Positions 47,043 through 58,900 of a stretch of DNA of 64,000 nucleotides are shown one piece after another (within the stretch, counting starts at the first letter, position 1; each line of letters starts with the position of its first letter). The position numbers and the translations under genes were made by a program. Under the pieces are notes generated by a model that was given only the letters and a program-made list of their open reading frames with translations, made no database searches and was not told the DNA's origin. The DNA comes from Halocafeteria seosinensis (Eukaryota > Sar > Bigyra > Bicosoecida), in contig LVLI01000214.1 in the NCBI GenBank assembly GCA_001687465.1, positions 62,001-126,000 of the forward strand. Reading direction: 5' to 3'.

Positions 47043-48683
47043 ATGAGGATAACTCATCGCAGTATACGGGAGAAAGATGGGGAAGGGTTTATCACGTGCA
47101 TTGCAGAAGATGCCGAGGATATGTGGCATATATACAACATTCTCACTCCAGGGGATACTCTGCGTGCAAGCACGATGAGGAAGGTTGTCCAGGAGAGCGA
47201 AACAGGGGCGCGAAAGTCTGATAAGAAGAAACTATGGTTGACAATTGGGGTAGAGGAGACCGAGTTCGATGGTGCGTAACTTGTAATTTGGCTCACTGAA
47301 TGGAGCTGAAGACGGCAAGGTTTTTCTTTGTTTGCAAATTCAGCCGAAGCGCAATCGATTCGCGTCAAAGGAAAAAATAAAGTGGAAAATGAACATGTCA
47401 AACTAGGAGCTTACCACACTATTGATCTGGAAACGGGGAAATCGTTCACAATTACCAAGGAATGCTGGGATACCATTTTCCTCGAGCGTTTGGAGGCCGC
47501 TGTAGACATCGCCAACAAAGCTGATGTGGCCGCTGTAGTAATGTCTCAAGGGAAAGCTCAAGTGTGCCTCATTACGGGCTACGTCACTATTGTGAGGACG
47601 AGCATTGATGTACGTGATGATACCGGTGGCCAAAATACTTCAAGTGCAGAGCACAACTGTTACGCATAACTGCAGATGAATATCCCCAAGAAGCGTGCGG
47701 GGAGCACAGGGCATGACAAAGCGGTACAGAAGTTTTTCTCACAGTTACTCGATGGGCTCCGGAGGCATGTGAACCTAGACAAAGTGAAAACAGTACGAAA
47801 CTCTTCGAGTCTCCCCTCGGAAGAGTTCCTACGTTTCACTGTTTTCTGGAATCTGGGCGCAGGTCATAGTTGCAAGTCCAGGGTTTTTACGGGAGGATTT
47901 CCACAAATTCGTTTTAGAAGAAGCGGTGAGATGCGGATACAAAGTGAGTGTTTTACTGACATCATCACAATTCCCCCCAAAGTCTTGGAAGTCGGGTTTC
48001 ACAGGAAATATTGAACAACAAGGATAAATTTCTCCTCGCTCATTCATCTGGAGGACATAAGCAGTCGCTACAAGAAGTGCTGAAAGATGATAACACACAA
48101 AAGATTTTAGAAAAAGCTAAAGCTGGTACGAATCGATTTTCAATTTCTGTTGGGACGATACTACCAACAGGCGGTACTGCGATGGTCGCGCAGGGGAAGA
48201 AATGGAAATTTTAAATAGTTTCTTTGAGATGCTACACAAGGACCCAGATAAGGCCATGTACAGCTATAAGGTAAGCTGCGCGATACTTTAGAATGTTAAG
48301 CCATCCCAAGGTCATCACTTTGCATATTCATGCAGCATGTCCACTTTGCTTGTGAACGAGGAGCAATCGAAACCCTCCTGATCACAGACGATCTATTCAG
48401 GTCCAGTAATGTCACTGCGAGAAAGAAGTATATCAAATTGGTTGAAGATACGCGAGAGCAGGGCGGCAAAGTGTATATATTTTCCACGATGCATGTATCC
48501 GGCGAACAACTTAACATGATTTCCGGAGTAGCAGCTATTTTACGTTTCCCACTACCTGAGATAGATGAAATGTTAGTTGCAGACGCTGCTTCCCAGTCAC
48601 GAGGAAAGCAGGGTGATATAGATGAACTCTTCGTTACACCTTTAGATGATGAGGGTAGCAGTAGCTCGGAGGACGAATCGTAA
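47043..48683 (+). CDS. Pelota/Dom34 ribosome-rescue factor
   Basis: Pelota with Hbs1 and ABCE1 splits stalled ribosomes. I infer seven exons: 47043-47271, 47344-47609, 47676-47792, 47863-47943, 48005-48125, 48194-48270 and 48336-48683, giving 412 residues (human 385). Family landmarks: GEGFITCIAEDAEDMWHIYNIL and GDTLRASTMRKV in the N-domain, GAYHTIDLE, ADVAAVVM, NIPKKRAGSTGHDKAVQKFF, LLAHSSGGHKQSLQEVL, ETLLITDDLFRS and VSGEQLNMISGVAAILRFPLP. The protein ends in an acidic Ser/Glu/Asp tail as usual. No release-factor GGQ motif is present, as expected. The gene follows the RWP-RK gene after 159 bp on the same strand. Confidence 0.96.
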
Positions 48684-49364
48684 CCTCGAGTCATGGCTTC
48701 TTCGACTGGTTGCAGCAGTGAATTAGTGATAGCCTGCATAGCGTACTAACATGCGGACAAACATTAAGCCAAATTGTCCTGAGGCGCTATCAAGGTGTTC
48801 GTTCGTGCAACTCACCATAAACCTCACCCATCCGTACTGCGGACCATCGAGAGAATGCGATTCCCGAACGTTGTACACGATGCACGCATGTAACTCCATA
48901 CGTAATATAGTTCACACGAGTGCAGTCCAACCGAACTTTTGTATTGCTTGTCGAGCTGCTTTGATACTGCCGTAGAGCTACTAGAGGTTTCATTTTTTCT
49001 GTCCCGCCGTTGGACGTACCACGTGGCAATGGCGAACGTTGTGACGGTTGGAGGTTGGTACCGAACAGTGTTCGGCGCTGGGTCTCTAAGGGAGCCAGTA
49101 TTCAGTGTATTTGAGAGTCTTGGTGTATACCTGTGTACTGACCCCATCCCACGCTCTAGAGCGCGACATTGAATATTGGTTCTACCGTCAAGTTGTAGAG
49201 GTGGTATTAGGTCGCGATCTTGCTGCCTGCCTTTTCCAGCGCTTTTCTGCTCCATCGAATGACCACCACACGCCTTTACTAGTGTGGATCCATCCCGTGG
49301 AGAGTCCTGCGATTATACTACACTCTACGGCTTGATTCGTACGGGAGAAAGAGAGCACAGAGTC
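48684..49364. other. Intergenic region between Pelota and HECT ligase
   Basis: No gene is supported. The HECT reading frame is open back to a GTG at 49284, but the first ATG is at 49365. Overlapping short frames on both strands look accidental. An upstream non-coding exon or a 5' UTR is possible. Confidence 0.45.
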
Positions 49365-52300
49365 ATGAAGAGATCGCAGACTATGTCGTCCTCCCATGCC
49401 GCTGCAGCTTCGGGCCATCTCAACGGGGATGGCAGTCGGAGAGGACTTTCATCGTCCTTGGGAAGACACATGGAAGCTCAGTTTTCTTCATTCAGAGGGA
49501 GTCCCGAAAGGAAACACGCAGGGCCGTCTTTTAATCAGATTCCGGGAGTTTACGGTTCCAGGCAAAGCCCGTTAATGAAGGCAGGAACCGCACACACGCA
49601 AGCTCAGTCTTTCCAGCACATCCCTTCGCATTCCAAGGACCTCAGTAATTCGCCTCCGACTTCATCGTGGTCGGCTCAGAAGCAGGAAATTCTACGTGCT
49701 CGAATGACTTCAACCCATTCAGAGAATGGATCAAGGGCTCTTAGTCGAGACAGTGCAGGAACTACACGTAGTAGCAGTCGTGATCAGGAGCACAAACCTC
49801 AAGGAACGTCTGCCGATTTCACCCCAAAGTTTGACGAGCCTCACTCGGATGGAGAGAAGGAAGAAAGTCGAACAAAGGAAGATGACATGGACACACATAC
49901 GGAAGACATTTGGGATGGTGTGCAGGAAAAGACTCAACTATTTCAGGCTCTATACAGGGATCTATCTACGAAATTGGATGGAGGGTATAAGTACACAGCA
50001 CAAATTTCCGCCCACAGCAGCACAGACCGGCAACGGGAATATGTTAATCGCCTACATGTGACTTCCCGCATCGCCCAATTGTTGACCCAGTCGTTACGCG
50101 AAAAAACCGCTCTACAGAGCGTAGTCCACGGTGGCGAATTCCTTCTTAACTTGAACTACAGTAGCAAAGAGGGCGCCTCTTCAGATTCCTATGATAAACT
50201 ATTCGCTAGCACGTTTGATACTCTTAGTTCTTGCGGGGCAAGTGCGTTCCACGAATTTACACAGTGGACCATGCGCCCAGAGAGTCGAAATACATCTTCA
50301 ATACAGGTTCTCCTCAGCAATAAAGGAAAGTTGACAACGACGTTAATGGATATAATGTTGAAGGCATTTGCAGCGTTAAACACGTTCTACTGTGCCTATA
50401 AGTATCTCCCTGAGAAAGAGAAGTACCGTGCTTTCGCCTTATTAGCTCGTTCGGACTTGGATTCTAATTTTGCCATGGTTTTGCTGTCACTCACATTGGC
50501 TGCGTCAACAAGCATTGAAGCAATCATAGACAAGGCCTTCGATCAGATAGTTGAGTACATAGACAAACTACAAAGCGAGAAAGGGGGTATCAACCCCATC
50601 GCCTTGCGACCGGAGAGTCTTGACAGGTTCAAACATTGGATAGTGGCCGGCTCTTCGGGGTGGATGATGAGCTCGCGGAATCATGTTGACTCGAAAACGA
50701 TCATGGAATTTAGCAATCAAAATTTAAGTCAATTATCAACTTCGATGGAAGAGTTCTTTCAGCCTGCGTGCCTTCGTGTTCTCTCAGGTGCTCAACTGTT
50801 GCTAAATGCTGTTTCGTCGCTAACCGAGCGTTTTGATAAGTATTGGCATATTTGCTCAACCGTAGACGCCGTATCACAATGTCCGTCCTTGAACAAACTT
50901 CTGCGGAACATAATGTGTGTCTGTTGGATGGGAGACAACACAAGTTTCCACGGAGATTGTGTTACTGGGATCGAGATCGGGGTTGGTAAGGGACGACGGA
51001 AGGCATCCCTAAATACAACAGGCGGAGGTGGACTTCCTAAATCAGTACGGATTCCCATGGATCATCAGTCGCATCCATTCGACAGTGCTATATTATTATC
51101 GTTGGGGATAGATCAATCGTGCAAGGACTCTATCGCCAAGGAAATTGCTGCTGCTCTGCGTCTCCGTCGCAACGAAAAGGAACCTATCCATTATACGAGC
51201 TTCTCACTTCTCGACGGCTCCACCAGATTGATGATGAATCATGGGCTTCTATGCGATGTTATTAGAAGAGTCAGTGGGGATTCTTCGGAGAAGGTTCTGA
51301 CCCCTCTCACAATGAGCGTTTCTCGTGCTAACCCTCTTCAGTCTGCAACTGAAGCTCTGAAACGGGAGGGCATTCTTGCTGAGAGTTTGCAAAATGTTTT
51401 CAAAGCTTTGCAATCTACCCAAATTGCAGAATTACCGACTCAGCCTGATCCCACAGCTACACTCCTGCATGAGTACCTTCCCAAAAAAGGTTCTGCCCGC
51501 ATATTGAATCCCCAGTTCCTCTCGCATTTTACTACAGGTGGACAAACAACCAGCTCTTCCACGAACCGGGATGAAGGTGAAGGGCATGGGCCCCGGAGGG
51601 AATTCTACGATTTGCTATCTGACGATATCACCTCCGACTTTGGTCCATGGTGCATTGGACCAGGAACACTTAGTGCTGCTGAAGGAAGGAACAACGCTGT
51701 GATTACGTTTTCTTCCACTCTCTCCGAAGAGGATCTTCAGAACTGTGGATACACCAAGGGGATGAGAATCCGTTTGAACTCGTCCTCTGGTGAGTATAAA
51801 ATTTACGATGTTGTCTCGTACTCCCTTGGGATGAAGAAAGATCGCGCTACTCTGAAACTGAAGGAACCTCTAGAGGAAGATGTTGGAGACATACGGTACG
51901 AAGTATCATCCAAGCGGGATGCCCTCTTTGTACGTATGGAGCACGCAGACATATTCTGGTTTAACGAACATTTGCAGTTTAGCTCTGCTCGCATTCTGCA
52001 CTTTGCATCGGTGGGCTGGCTACTTGGAGCCATCCTCTTCAACCGTTGCAGGATACCTTCGAAATTTGCCATTGCACTTTACCATTGTATTCTAGACGAC
52101 GGCTTCGAGCCAACGCTGCTCGATGCTAGTAACTTTGACCCTCAACTCTTCGATCAGTGTAAGACTATTTTAAATGCGAGCGACCAGGAGTTCAAGAGCA
52201 TTGTCGAGCTAGAGGAAGACACTGTAAAGTCGCTTGCTCAGTTTGCCTCTGATAACTCTCCTAATACGCTAAGTAGACGCAAAGCAAAACACAATAAGAG

Positions 52301-53249
52301 GTCTAGTTACTGGCGAAGCGTTTTCTTCTGCTGCACTTCCGGTAAGGAGGATAAATCGAGAATACGTCCGACGACGGACGGAGAGACGGATAGCTCTACC
52401 ATACACTACGCTAAAACCGGGTACGTTAAGAAGATTCTACAACAGCGAATATTGGGAAGGCATGAGACAGGGTTTTGGTGGATGCTGAGTTCCTTAAAAT
52501 TTGGATTCATTAAGTGCTTGGGAGTTGAAGTGTTTGAGTTCCTAAGGAAAACGCTGAAATTTACTCCTCTGCAGTTGTTCCAAGCAGCGCATGCGCCATA
52601 CTACTGCTCAAGCTCTATGACAGCTCTATCGTTACTCAGATTTGACGAGCTTCTCTTTGAAAACAGCAATTCGACGCTAAGTATTCTCAAGCTCTTTCGC
52701 GTTGCTTACGACGCCGAAGCCCGGAGGCCCGAAAACAAAACGTTGCGCGATGCGTTGTGGATGTGCGTAGAAGGAATGCGTCCGGCCGAGAAAAGGCAAT
52801 TTATAAAATTTGTTTGCGGAAGTGACAAGATAGGAGTACCATTCGAGAATCAATTGTCCGTGGTTATTCCTTCTTTGAGTTTTACAAAGGAAGATCATCT
52901 ACAATGCCTTCGACAGTTACCCACGGCTCATACTTGTACAAATACTCTTGAGTTACCGAACTATTTGAACTCCCTGAAGTACTTCCATCCTCATGCGAGT
53001 GAAGAAAGAGTATTTTTGCAACTAAAGAAGACGTTGCGCGATAAACTTATGACAGCAATAGAACACGGCGCCCAACAATATGGACTTGACACTTTGCAAG
53101 GAATGACTGAAAACACAGCGGAAGCTGTAGACAGTGACGATGATGTTCTTAGTCAGCAGCACTCAACCTCAGATGTGAAGAAAGCACGACCAGCGAGCAA
53201 CCCTAATGGAGCTACTGCTTCTGCCGATATTGTGCGTGTTAAATGGTGA
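49365..53249 (+). CDS. HECT-type E3 ubiquitin ligase, single exon
   Basis: Transfers ubiquitin from E2 to substrates through a catalytic cysteine. One uninterrupted frame of 1,294 residues from the ATG at 49365. The first about 190 residues are Ser-rich and disordered. A helical region of about 500 residues with no recognised domain follows. The HECT region starts at about 740 (PRREFYDLLSDDI); FASVGWLLGAILFNRCRIPSKFAIALYHCIL and LLDASNFDPQLFDQCKTIL correspond to the N-lobe; FIKFVCGSDKIGVP and LPTAHTCTNTLELPNYLN form the C-lobe, with catalytic Cys at residue 1191. The N-lobe carries two insertions, one beta-rich (about 765-850) and one basic Ser/Lys-rich with a CC pair (about 965-1015). The subfamily is unassigned; substrates are unknown. 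The stop is TGA. Confidence 0.88.
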   Translation: MKRSQTMSSSHAAAASGHLNGDGSRRGLSSSLGRHMEAQFSSFRGSPERKHAGPSFNQIPGVYGSRQSPLMKAGTAHTQAQSFQHIPSHSKDLSNSPPTSSWSAQKQEILRARMTSTHSENGSRALSRDSAGTTRSSSRDQEHKPQGTSADFTPKFDEPHSDGEKEESRTKEDDMDTHTEDIWDGVQEKTQLFQALYRDLSTKLDGGYKYTAQISAHSSTDRQREYVNRLHVTSRIAQLLTQSLREKTALQSVVHGGEFLLNLNYSSKEGASSDSYDKLFASTFDTLSSCGASAFHEFTQWTMRPESRNTSSIQVLLSNKGKLTTTLMDIMLKAFAALNTFYCAYKYLPEKEKYRAFALLARSDLDSNFAMVLLSLTLAASTSIEAIIDKAFDQIVEYIDKLQSEKGGINPIALRPESLDRFKHWIVAGSSGWMMSSRNHVDSKTIMEFSNQNLSQLSTSMEEFFQPACLRVLSGAQLLLNAVSSLTERFDKYWHICSTVDAVSQCPSLNKLLRNIMCVCWMGDNTSFHGDCVTGIEIGVGKGRRKASLNTTGGGGLPKSVRIPMDHQSHPFDSAILLSLGIDQSCKDSIAKEIAAALRLRRNEKEPIHYTSFSLLDGSTRLMMNHGLLCDVIRRVSGDSSEKVLTPLTMSVSRANPLQSATEALKREGILAESLQNVFKALQSTQIAELPTQPDPTATLLHEYLPKKGSARILNPQFLSHFTTGGQTTSSSTNRDEGEGHGPRREFYDLLSDDITSDFGPWCIGPGTLSAAEGRNNAVITFSSTLSEEDLQNCGYTKGMRIRLNSSSGEYKIYDVVSYSLGMKKDRATLKLKEPLEEDVGDIRYEVSSKRDALFVRMEHADIFWFNEHLQFSSARILHFASVGWLLGAILFNRCRIPSKFAIALYHCILDDGFEPTLLDASNFDPQLFDQCKTILNASDQEFKSIVELEEDTVKSLAQFASDNSPNTLSRRKAKHNKRSSYWRSVFFCCTSGKEDKSRIRPTTDGETDSSTIHYAKTGYVKKILQQRILGRHETGFWWMLSSLKFGFIKCLGVEVFEFLRKTLKFTPLQLFQAAHAPYYCSSSMTALSLLRFDELLFENSNSTLSILKLFRVAYDAEARRPENKTLRDALWMCVEGMRPAEKRQFIKFVCGSDKIGVPFENQLSVVIPSLSFTKEDHLQCLRQLPTAHTCTNTLELPNYLNSLKYFHPHASEERVFLQLKKTLRDKLMTAIEHGAQQYGLDTLQGMTENTAEAVDSDDDVLSQQHSTSDVKKARPASNPNGATASADIVRVKW

Positions 53250-53310
53250 TGCCGCACCCTCACTGTGAGCTCGATGTACGTAATATTGACACATGCATGA
53301 GAGAGAATTC

Positions 53311-55540
53311 CTATGATCCTACTTGCACGGAAAGAGCTCCTTCTAGCCGAGCCATCTCTGCCAGGAAGGACTTTGAATTATGAATGGCAGTGGAGCCTAA
53401 CATTATTCTCGGGAAGGCCTGATTCTTCTTTGCTTCAGCATTCATTTCAGCAACTTTCACCGCTTCTTCGTAGGTCGCTCCACCGACGATGAAGACGACG
53501 ACATTCCCAACTTGTGCAGTCGGTGCATCGCTGCCAGCAAAGGGAAAGAGAGCTTTGGAGAGCTTGTTCCGGCGGAGCTGATCAAGCATAGACACTAGAA
53601 GTGGTTCATGCTGTGTAAACACGTTCTCTACGCCTTTTACACCCCTCTTCACGCTGGAGCTTATCTTTGCAAGCATAGACTTGTTTCCGAAAAGGTCGCC
53701 ACCGCGTGTGGCAACACCACCGTACTGGAGTACCGCATGGATCAGGTTGACATCGCTATGGCCAAGGCCCTTGTACTGCAGCAGTCTCCGTCTCAGTTCA
53801 TCGATTTTTCCGGAAGCACTAGTTTCATAGCGCAAGGCAAATAGGATGACCACCCTCAGAGCGTCATATTGACTCACTTTAGGGTTGTCAATGAGATCAC
53901 AAGCCATGCGATAGTGTTCACTAGGACTGTCAGAACATGCAATGGACTGCTCGGCTTCAGAGACATCGAACAAATCTCCTTCTTCTACCCTTCGGGTTAA
54001 TTCACTCATCAAAGTAACATGTTTTCCCACTTTATGATCCTTTTTCCGTAGTTCAGGGTAATTATCGACGAAATTTTGGATGTCCTCTGCGTATCGTAAC
54101 AGGCTTGCCTCGTACCAAAACCGATCCACTCTTGGATAAGTGATAATAATAAACACGTACCAATGCTTTGTACATTAGCATGCTTGCTCTTGGTTGTTTG
54201 ATAGTCGTCAAGTAACGACTTCACAGCTGCACCTAAATCGCCATAATTGCTGTACATATGCTCCCTGTAGAAATCATCCTGGTCTACAGAAAGAGAAATT
54301 TCCCTGTATCGGATTGCATATGTTGTAAAACAAAAATGAACGAATAGACGAAGGATCAACTACCTACTTCATATCTTTTCGATCCAGCTTAGCATCACTC
54401 AAATCAACCCGGTTGTTATCAATGCCGATCAGTTCGTGAAGCATCGCTTGATACGTCCATTGGCTCAAAAGTGGCGTGACAGGGTCATCTTTTCTATCCA
54501 AAATCAAAAGGATGGATGGCTTTTCCGGCCGCTTAAATCCAAAAAGCTCTTTCTCTGTCCCCATGAGCCTATCAACTTCTCTGGCAACAGCTTGTGCCAG
54601 GTGAGACGTGCCCTGATACCGGATATAAGGCCGCATCTTCAATGACAATAAGCTGCTAATCAGCCCTTGGCACGTTCGCTCAAACGTTACTTCCTCTCCT
54701 TTACCCCTGCTCCAAGGAACCCAAGTAAGCAAGTAATGAAGCAATGGAGGCGTAAGTATCCCCGTTACAAACGTACCATCGATCTTTAGGCCTGGCTAGT
54801 GATAGACTACCGCTCAAGTTGAGAGTCCACAGATCAGCGTTCACCGCATAGTAGTCGGCATAGAATTCTTGGACCTGCAAGCAAGACAACATCCCTCTTG
54901 AACTAGACCCCCAAAATTTGTCAGATTAAAGAGATATTTGGACTTACTTGCTGCACGACGCTGTAGATGTCCGCTTCAGCGAGTTGGCGTAGGAAATCTT
55001 GGGACACAATGTTTGAGAAGACTGGACACAGGGGAGCATCGTATTTCGATTCTCATTCAAATGCGCCGTTTTCGTTGACACATTAAGGAGATATACGTAC
55101 AAATGTGATACTCAGCGAATTTGGGCGCTGTCAGCTCATTCTTCAAAACCCGCAGGTTTTCTTTAATGGGCCGAATAAAGACAATTGCCTGCATACACAG
55201 ACCTCATTCACACTAGATACGAGGCAGGAATAAACAAGGATGATATCCGTACCTTGAGATGCTGTGAGGCCTCTCTCTCGGCGTCTAAATTGCCCACATG
55301 ATACACCTCTTTCTCCAGCAATTCATGCATTGCATACACCATACCCACGATATTTTTGGTTTCCTTGTCCAAGAGTATGGACTTCATGCCCGTAATCTCT
55401 TTGGCCTTATCCTTGGGCTTCAGCATCTTGTCGAAATACTGGCGAATGGCACGCAAAGCATTCATAGCATGCACAGGAGGACTCTGGGAGTGCTCCCCTT
55501 CCAAGGGGCCTGCAGTCCCAGGGTTCGAGGATGACGCCAT
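53311..55540 (-). CDS. VPS45-type Sec1/Munc18 vesicle fusion protein
   Basis: SM-family protein that supports SNARE assembly at the trans-Golgi and endosomes. Inferred exons, in order of transcription, are 55540-55253, 55188-55101, 55021-54948, 54874-54777, 54706-54368, 54303-54161 and 54086-53311, giving 601 residues (human VPS45 is 570). Family landmarks: LLDKETKNIVGMVYAMHELLEKEVY, AIVFIRPIKEN, VQEFYADYYAVN, LLILDRKDDPVTPLLSQWTYQAMLHEL, NNRVDLS, GKHVTLMSELTRRVEE, LGHSDVN...QYGGVATRGGDLF, GVENVFTQHEPLL and the C-terminal VVFIVGGATYEEA, IMLGSTAIHNSKSFL. A short N-terminal extension of about 25 residues precedes the usual start. The gene converges with the HECT gene (61 bp between stops). Confidence 0.95.
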
Positions 55541-55941
55541 GACAGCCTCTTTTTGAGGTAGAGGAAGAAAAAAAATTTGTCGACGCGTTCGCTCTACTTT
55601 AATTGAATTGAGCAATAGATTATCAACAATCCCAAACAAAATCGAGTGACCAAAATGGAGGTGGAAGTTTGTACTGTAAATAGTGCTGATCATGTAAATT
55701 CCAAGTAGTCAACGAACGCTTCAGTGCTTTAGCTTATATGCCTCCGGGTATGAACAGCCTCGACAAACATGGTTTGCTGTGAGAGCGCAGAAAGTTGACT
55801 GCCACAACAAATTCTGGGTAGTTGGCAAGGAATATTGGGGTCTAACTAAATCCCAGACGTTGCAACCCCCAAGAAGCTTCTGTATGTGTGCCACTATTAA
55901 ACAAGAGTCTTTTCCGTACAACATAGAGAATCCTTTGAATG
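55541..55941. other. Spacer between VPS45 start and chitin synthase stop
   Basis: Both genes run on the minus strand, so this holds the chitin synthase 3' UTR and the VPS45 promoter. Nothing else is visible. Confidence 0.5.
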
Positions 55942-58900
55942 CTATATGGCGCCGCTGTCCGCACTGTGCGACAAGTCCTTTGCCGGCACTCCTAGAGGTA
56001 CATGCTTGGATGGTCCGATAACAGAACGGCATGCTTTCATAATTCCAAGATGGATACTTCTTTCGAAATCGAAAGGAAGAGACACTAGAATAATAAACGT
56101 TTCCCATCGATGTACCAACATACACAAAAACTGAACCGCTAGTACAATCCCGCAAAATCCCAAGAAGACAAGACCAGCCGTATTCGAGTGGAATACAAAT
56201 AACTGCGGGGACAAAGACATAGCAACTACAAACACAGGCCAGAACAAATTCATCAGTAATATAATTCGGCATATGAAGGATCGTAAGCTGTCAAGCTCTT
56301 GCTGCAGTTTAAGTTCCCGCGCTTCCTCCGTTTGAGAGGGTCTCGCAACCGCTTCTTGAAAATTTCGCTTCATTTCCTGGCTCCTCGAGAAGCCTTGTCT
56401 TCCCGCATTGCGATACACATCATCGAGTTCTTTCTTGACAACATAGTCCCTTATGTTATTGCCGTATTTTTTCAGCTTATTGAGTGTCTCCGCGCGACGA
56501 GAAGCCAGATTCGCAAGAAGAGGATGATACGTATCACAGAAGAGGAGTACCTTTTGCATCCCATCCAAACGCTTCCAACGCGAGAGCCAGAGGGAAATAG
56601 TGCTTAAGCGGATTTCTTCAGGTAAAATAATGGCGCAATAGGCGTCTTTGTTGCTTGCTACACCCATACAAGATGAGCCAGGGGAGATTGTTGGGTCATG
56701 AGAAATCACTGATTCCCGCTCGGCCAAGCCTTTCAAGTGCGAGTGAATCTCATCGAGTGTCTTGGTGCCTGACAGGTAAACCGGTACCTCAAAGAACAGT
56801 TGAAGTGACTTCGCTAACACCAGAGTTCGTTTTTCTGGAGTTGGCTTATAGCTTGCTTCTCTTTGTGTAAGGGAAGCGTCGGTTGCGATGGGATCCTCTG
56901 CAATTAAGTTGGCATAGTGCGAGTCCTCGTTCGGGGCTGCTCCTTCGTTTCTAGTTCCCCAACTCATTACGTTCATATTTGCTGCAACAATGCAGCAGGA
57001 GAGACATGCGAATACATGAACACCAAAACAAGCATTTACGGCTTGGAAAATACTTACCGAAGGCATACATATACAGTATCAAGTAAGCCATCGGAATGAA
57101 CAGGAAATAGACCACACCATAATGGGCCCCCGGCAAGTCTCGCGGATGGAGAATCATCGTAGAGATGAAGAGAGCCACGAGGGATAGAAAGAACAAATTA
57201 TCTGCCTCAAGAAAATGGTTGAAAGCATTAATCAATAACCCAATCAAAACCAGAATGAGAAGGAACGCGTATCCAATGCTCAAAATGTAAGCCAGGTTAA
57301 TCTGTTGCTTGCGGAAGTCTTGAGACATTTCTTTCCTTAGCTGCTCAGCGGATTTACTGTTCTCAAGCAACGGTTGACTATTTATGCTCATATCTGTCGA
57401 CCGTAAGTTTCGGCAACATCTCTCGAAAGGAGACTTATGATTTCTTCTGTATTCCTGCCATAGGATCAAAAGTACGAAAACTAAAGGAAGCAAAACGGAA
57501 ATCAAGAAGCCAAACCCAGCTCCTCCTGGGGCAGCCAACTCTATGCCCCCAGCAACGAGGAGAATTATAGTCGCGGGCGTCAAAAGACCTAATGAGAACA
57601 TCACGAAGATGTATATCCTATACATGAGTGGTAAACCGGATCTGCCGTGCTTCTTGGCCACCTTAGCACCGATACGAATCAGATCGTACAAGTTAGCCAT
57701 CGTAGACGCCAACCAGCGCCGTCTTTGGTCGAAGAAGGTGCTGAAATCTTCCGGGGCAAATGTATAGGCAACTGCAGCGGCGCAATAGGTCATTCTCCAA
57801 CCATGCTCAATCAATAGAGTGCACATCCACCTATCTTCGCCCTGATCTTTCCGCAAGTATTCTTGGCCGTTCTTGCTGGGTTGAGAGTACGTATGGAGGA
57901 TCTCGTTTAGTCTACTCATACGCCAAATGCTAAAGCACCCTGGGCAACACTGAACCGTTCCAAGCACGTGTTCTGCAGTTTTTTGAAACCAATGGCCGGA
58001 AGCATACTCGAACTGTTGGTACCATGCCATCATTCCCGAACCGAGGGGACGAATCCTTCCGCAAGCTCCCGCAGATTCCTCATCGCGCACCTGTATCACA
58101 CATAATGAGACACGCACATGTTGTGGACATTACCAAGTTTGCAAACGAACTTCCACTCTAGCCTCACCAAAGAATCTACTAAGGCATCGACATCCTTAAA
58201 TTCGAAAGAGGTATCTCCGTCGGTAGTCAACAGAAGTGTACGCTTCATTGACGCTACATGTTTAATTCTTTTTTTAGCGGCAGCTTCTCTTTTCCTCTTC
58301 TCTATTTCTCCCAAAATAAAATTCATATAGAGCACTTGATTGTTCCGTTTGCCGTTGGTGGATAGCATAGGGTCCTGAAACCTATACTTTAAGCTGAGCC
58401 ACATTGACTATGGGACTAGCACAATGCAACGTACCTTTAGATGTATATACAGATAAAACTCGATATTGAAATACTCCAGTAGCTTTTTGAAAACAGACAT
58501 CTTCTCTTCTGGTAGCTCTGAATCTTCAGCGAGGTCCAAATAGTTGCAGTAGTCTCGGTGTAATGTTTGCCTAATTTGTACTTGGGCTTCAGGAGGAATA
58601 AGATCGATCTTTAAGATGACACCGTACTCAGTTGCAGCCTGGTTTTCAAAAAGGCTATCTCCAAGCCATGGAAACGAAATCGATGAAGCAAGGTCCTCTT
58701 CTATCAGTTGTAGTAAAGTTGATGTGTACGCATTCGGCCTCCTAAAATCCGAGAACTTATCGACGACGCACTTCCTACTGTTTTCGTTGAAATCTCTTGG
58801 GCGCTCAAATGCTGAGTCTACCACAATATGGGCTTCAAATGTATCACGGGAATATACACCGGTAGGAGATATAAAGCAACTGTAAGAAAATGACAGTTAC

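Noticed and set aside
55721-56272. Minus-strand 183-codon frame overlapping the chitin synthase end
   Set aside because: It overlaps the chitin synthase last exon in another frame and has no family features.
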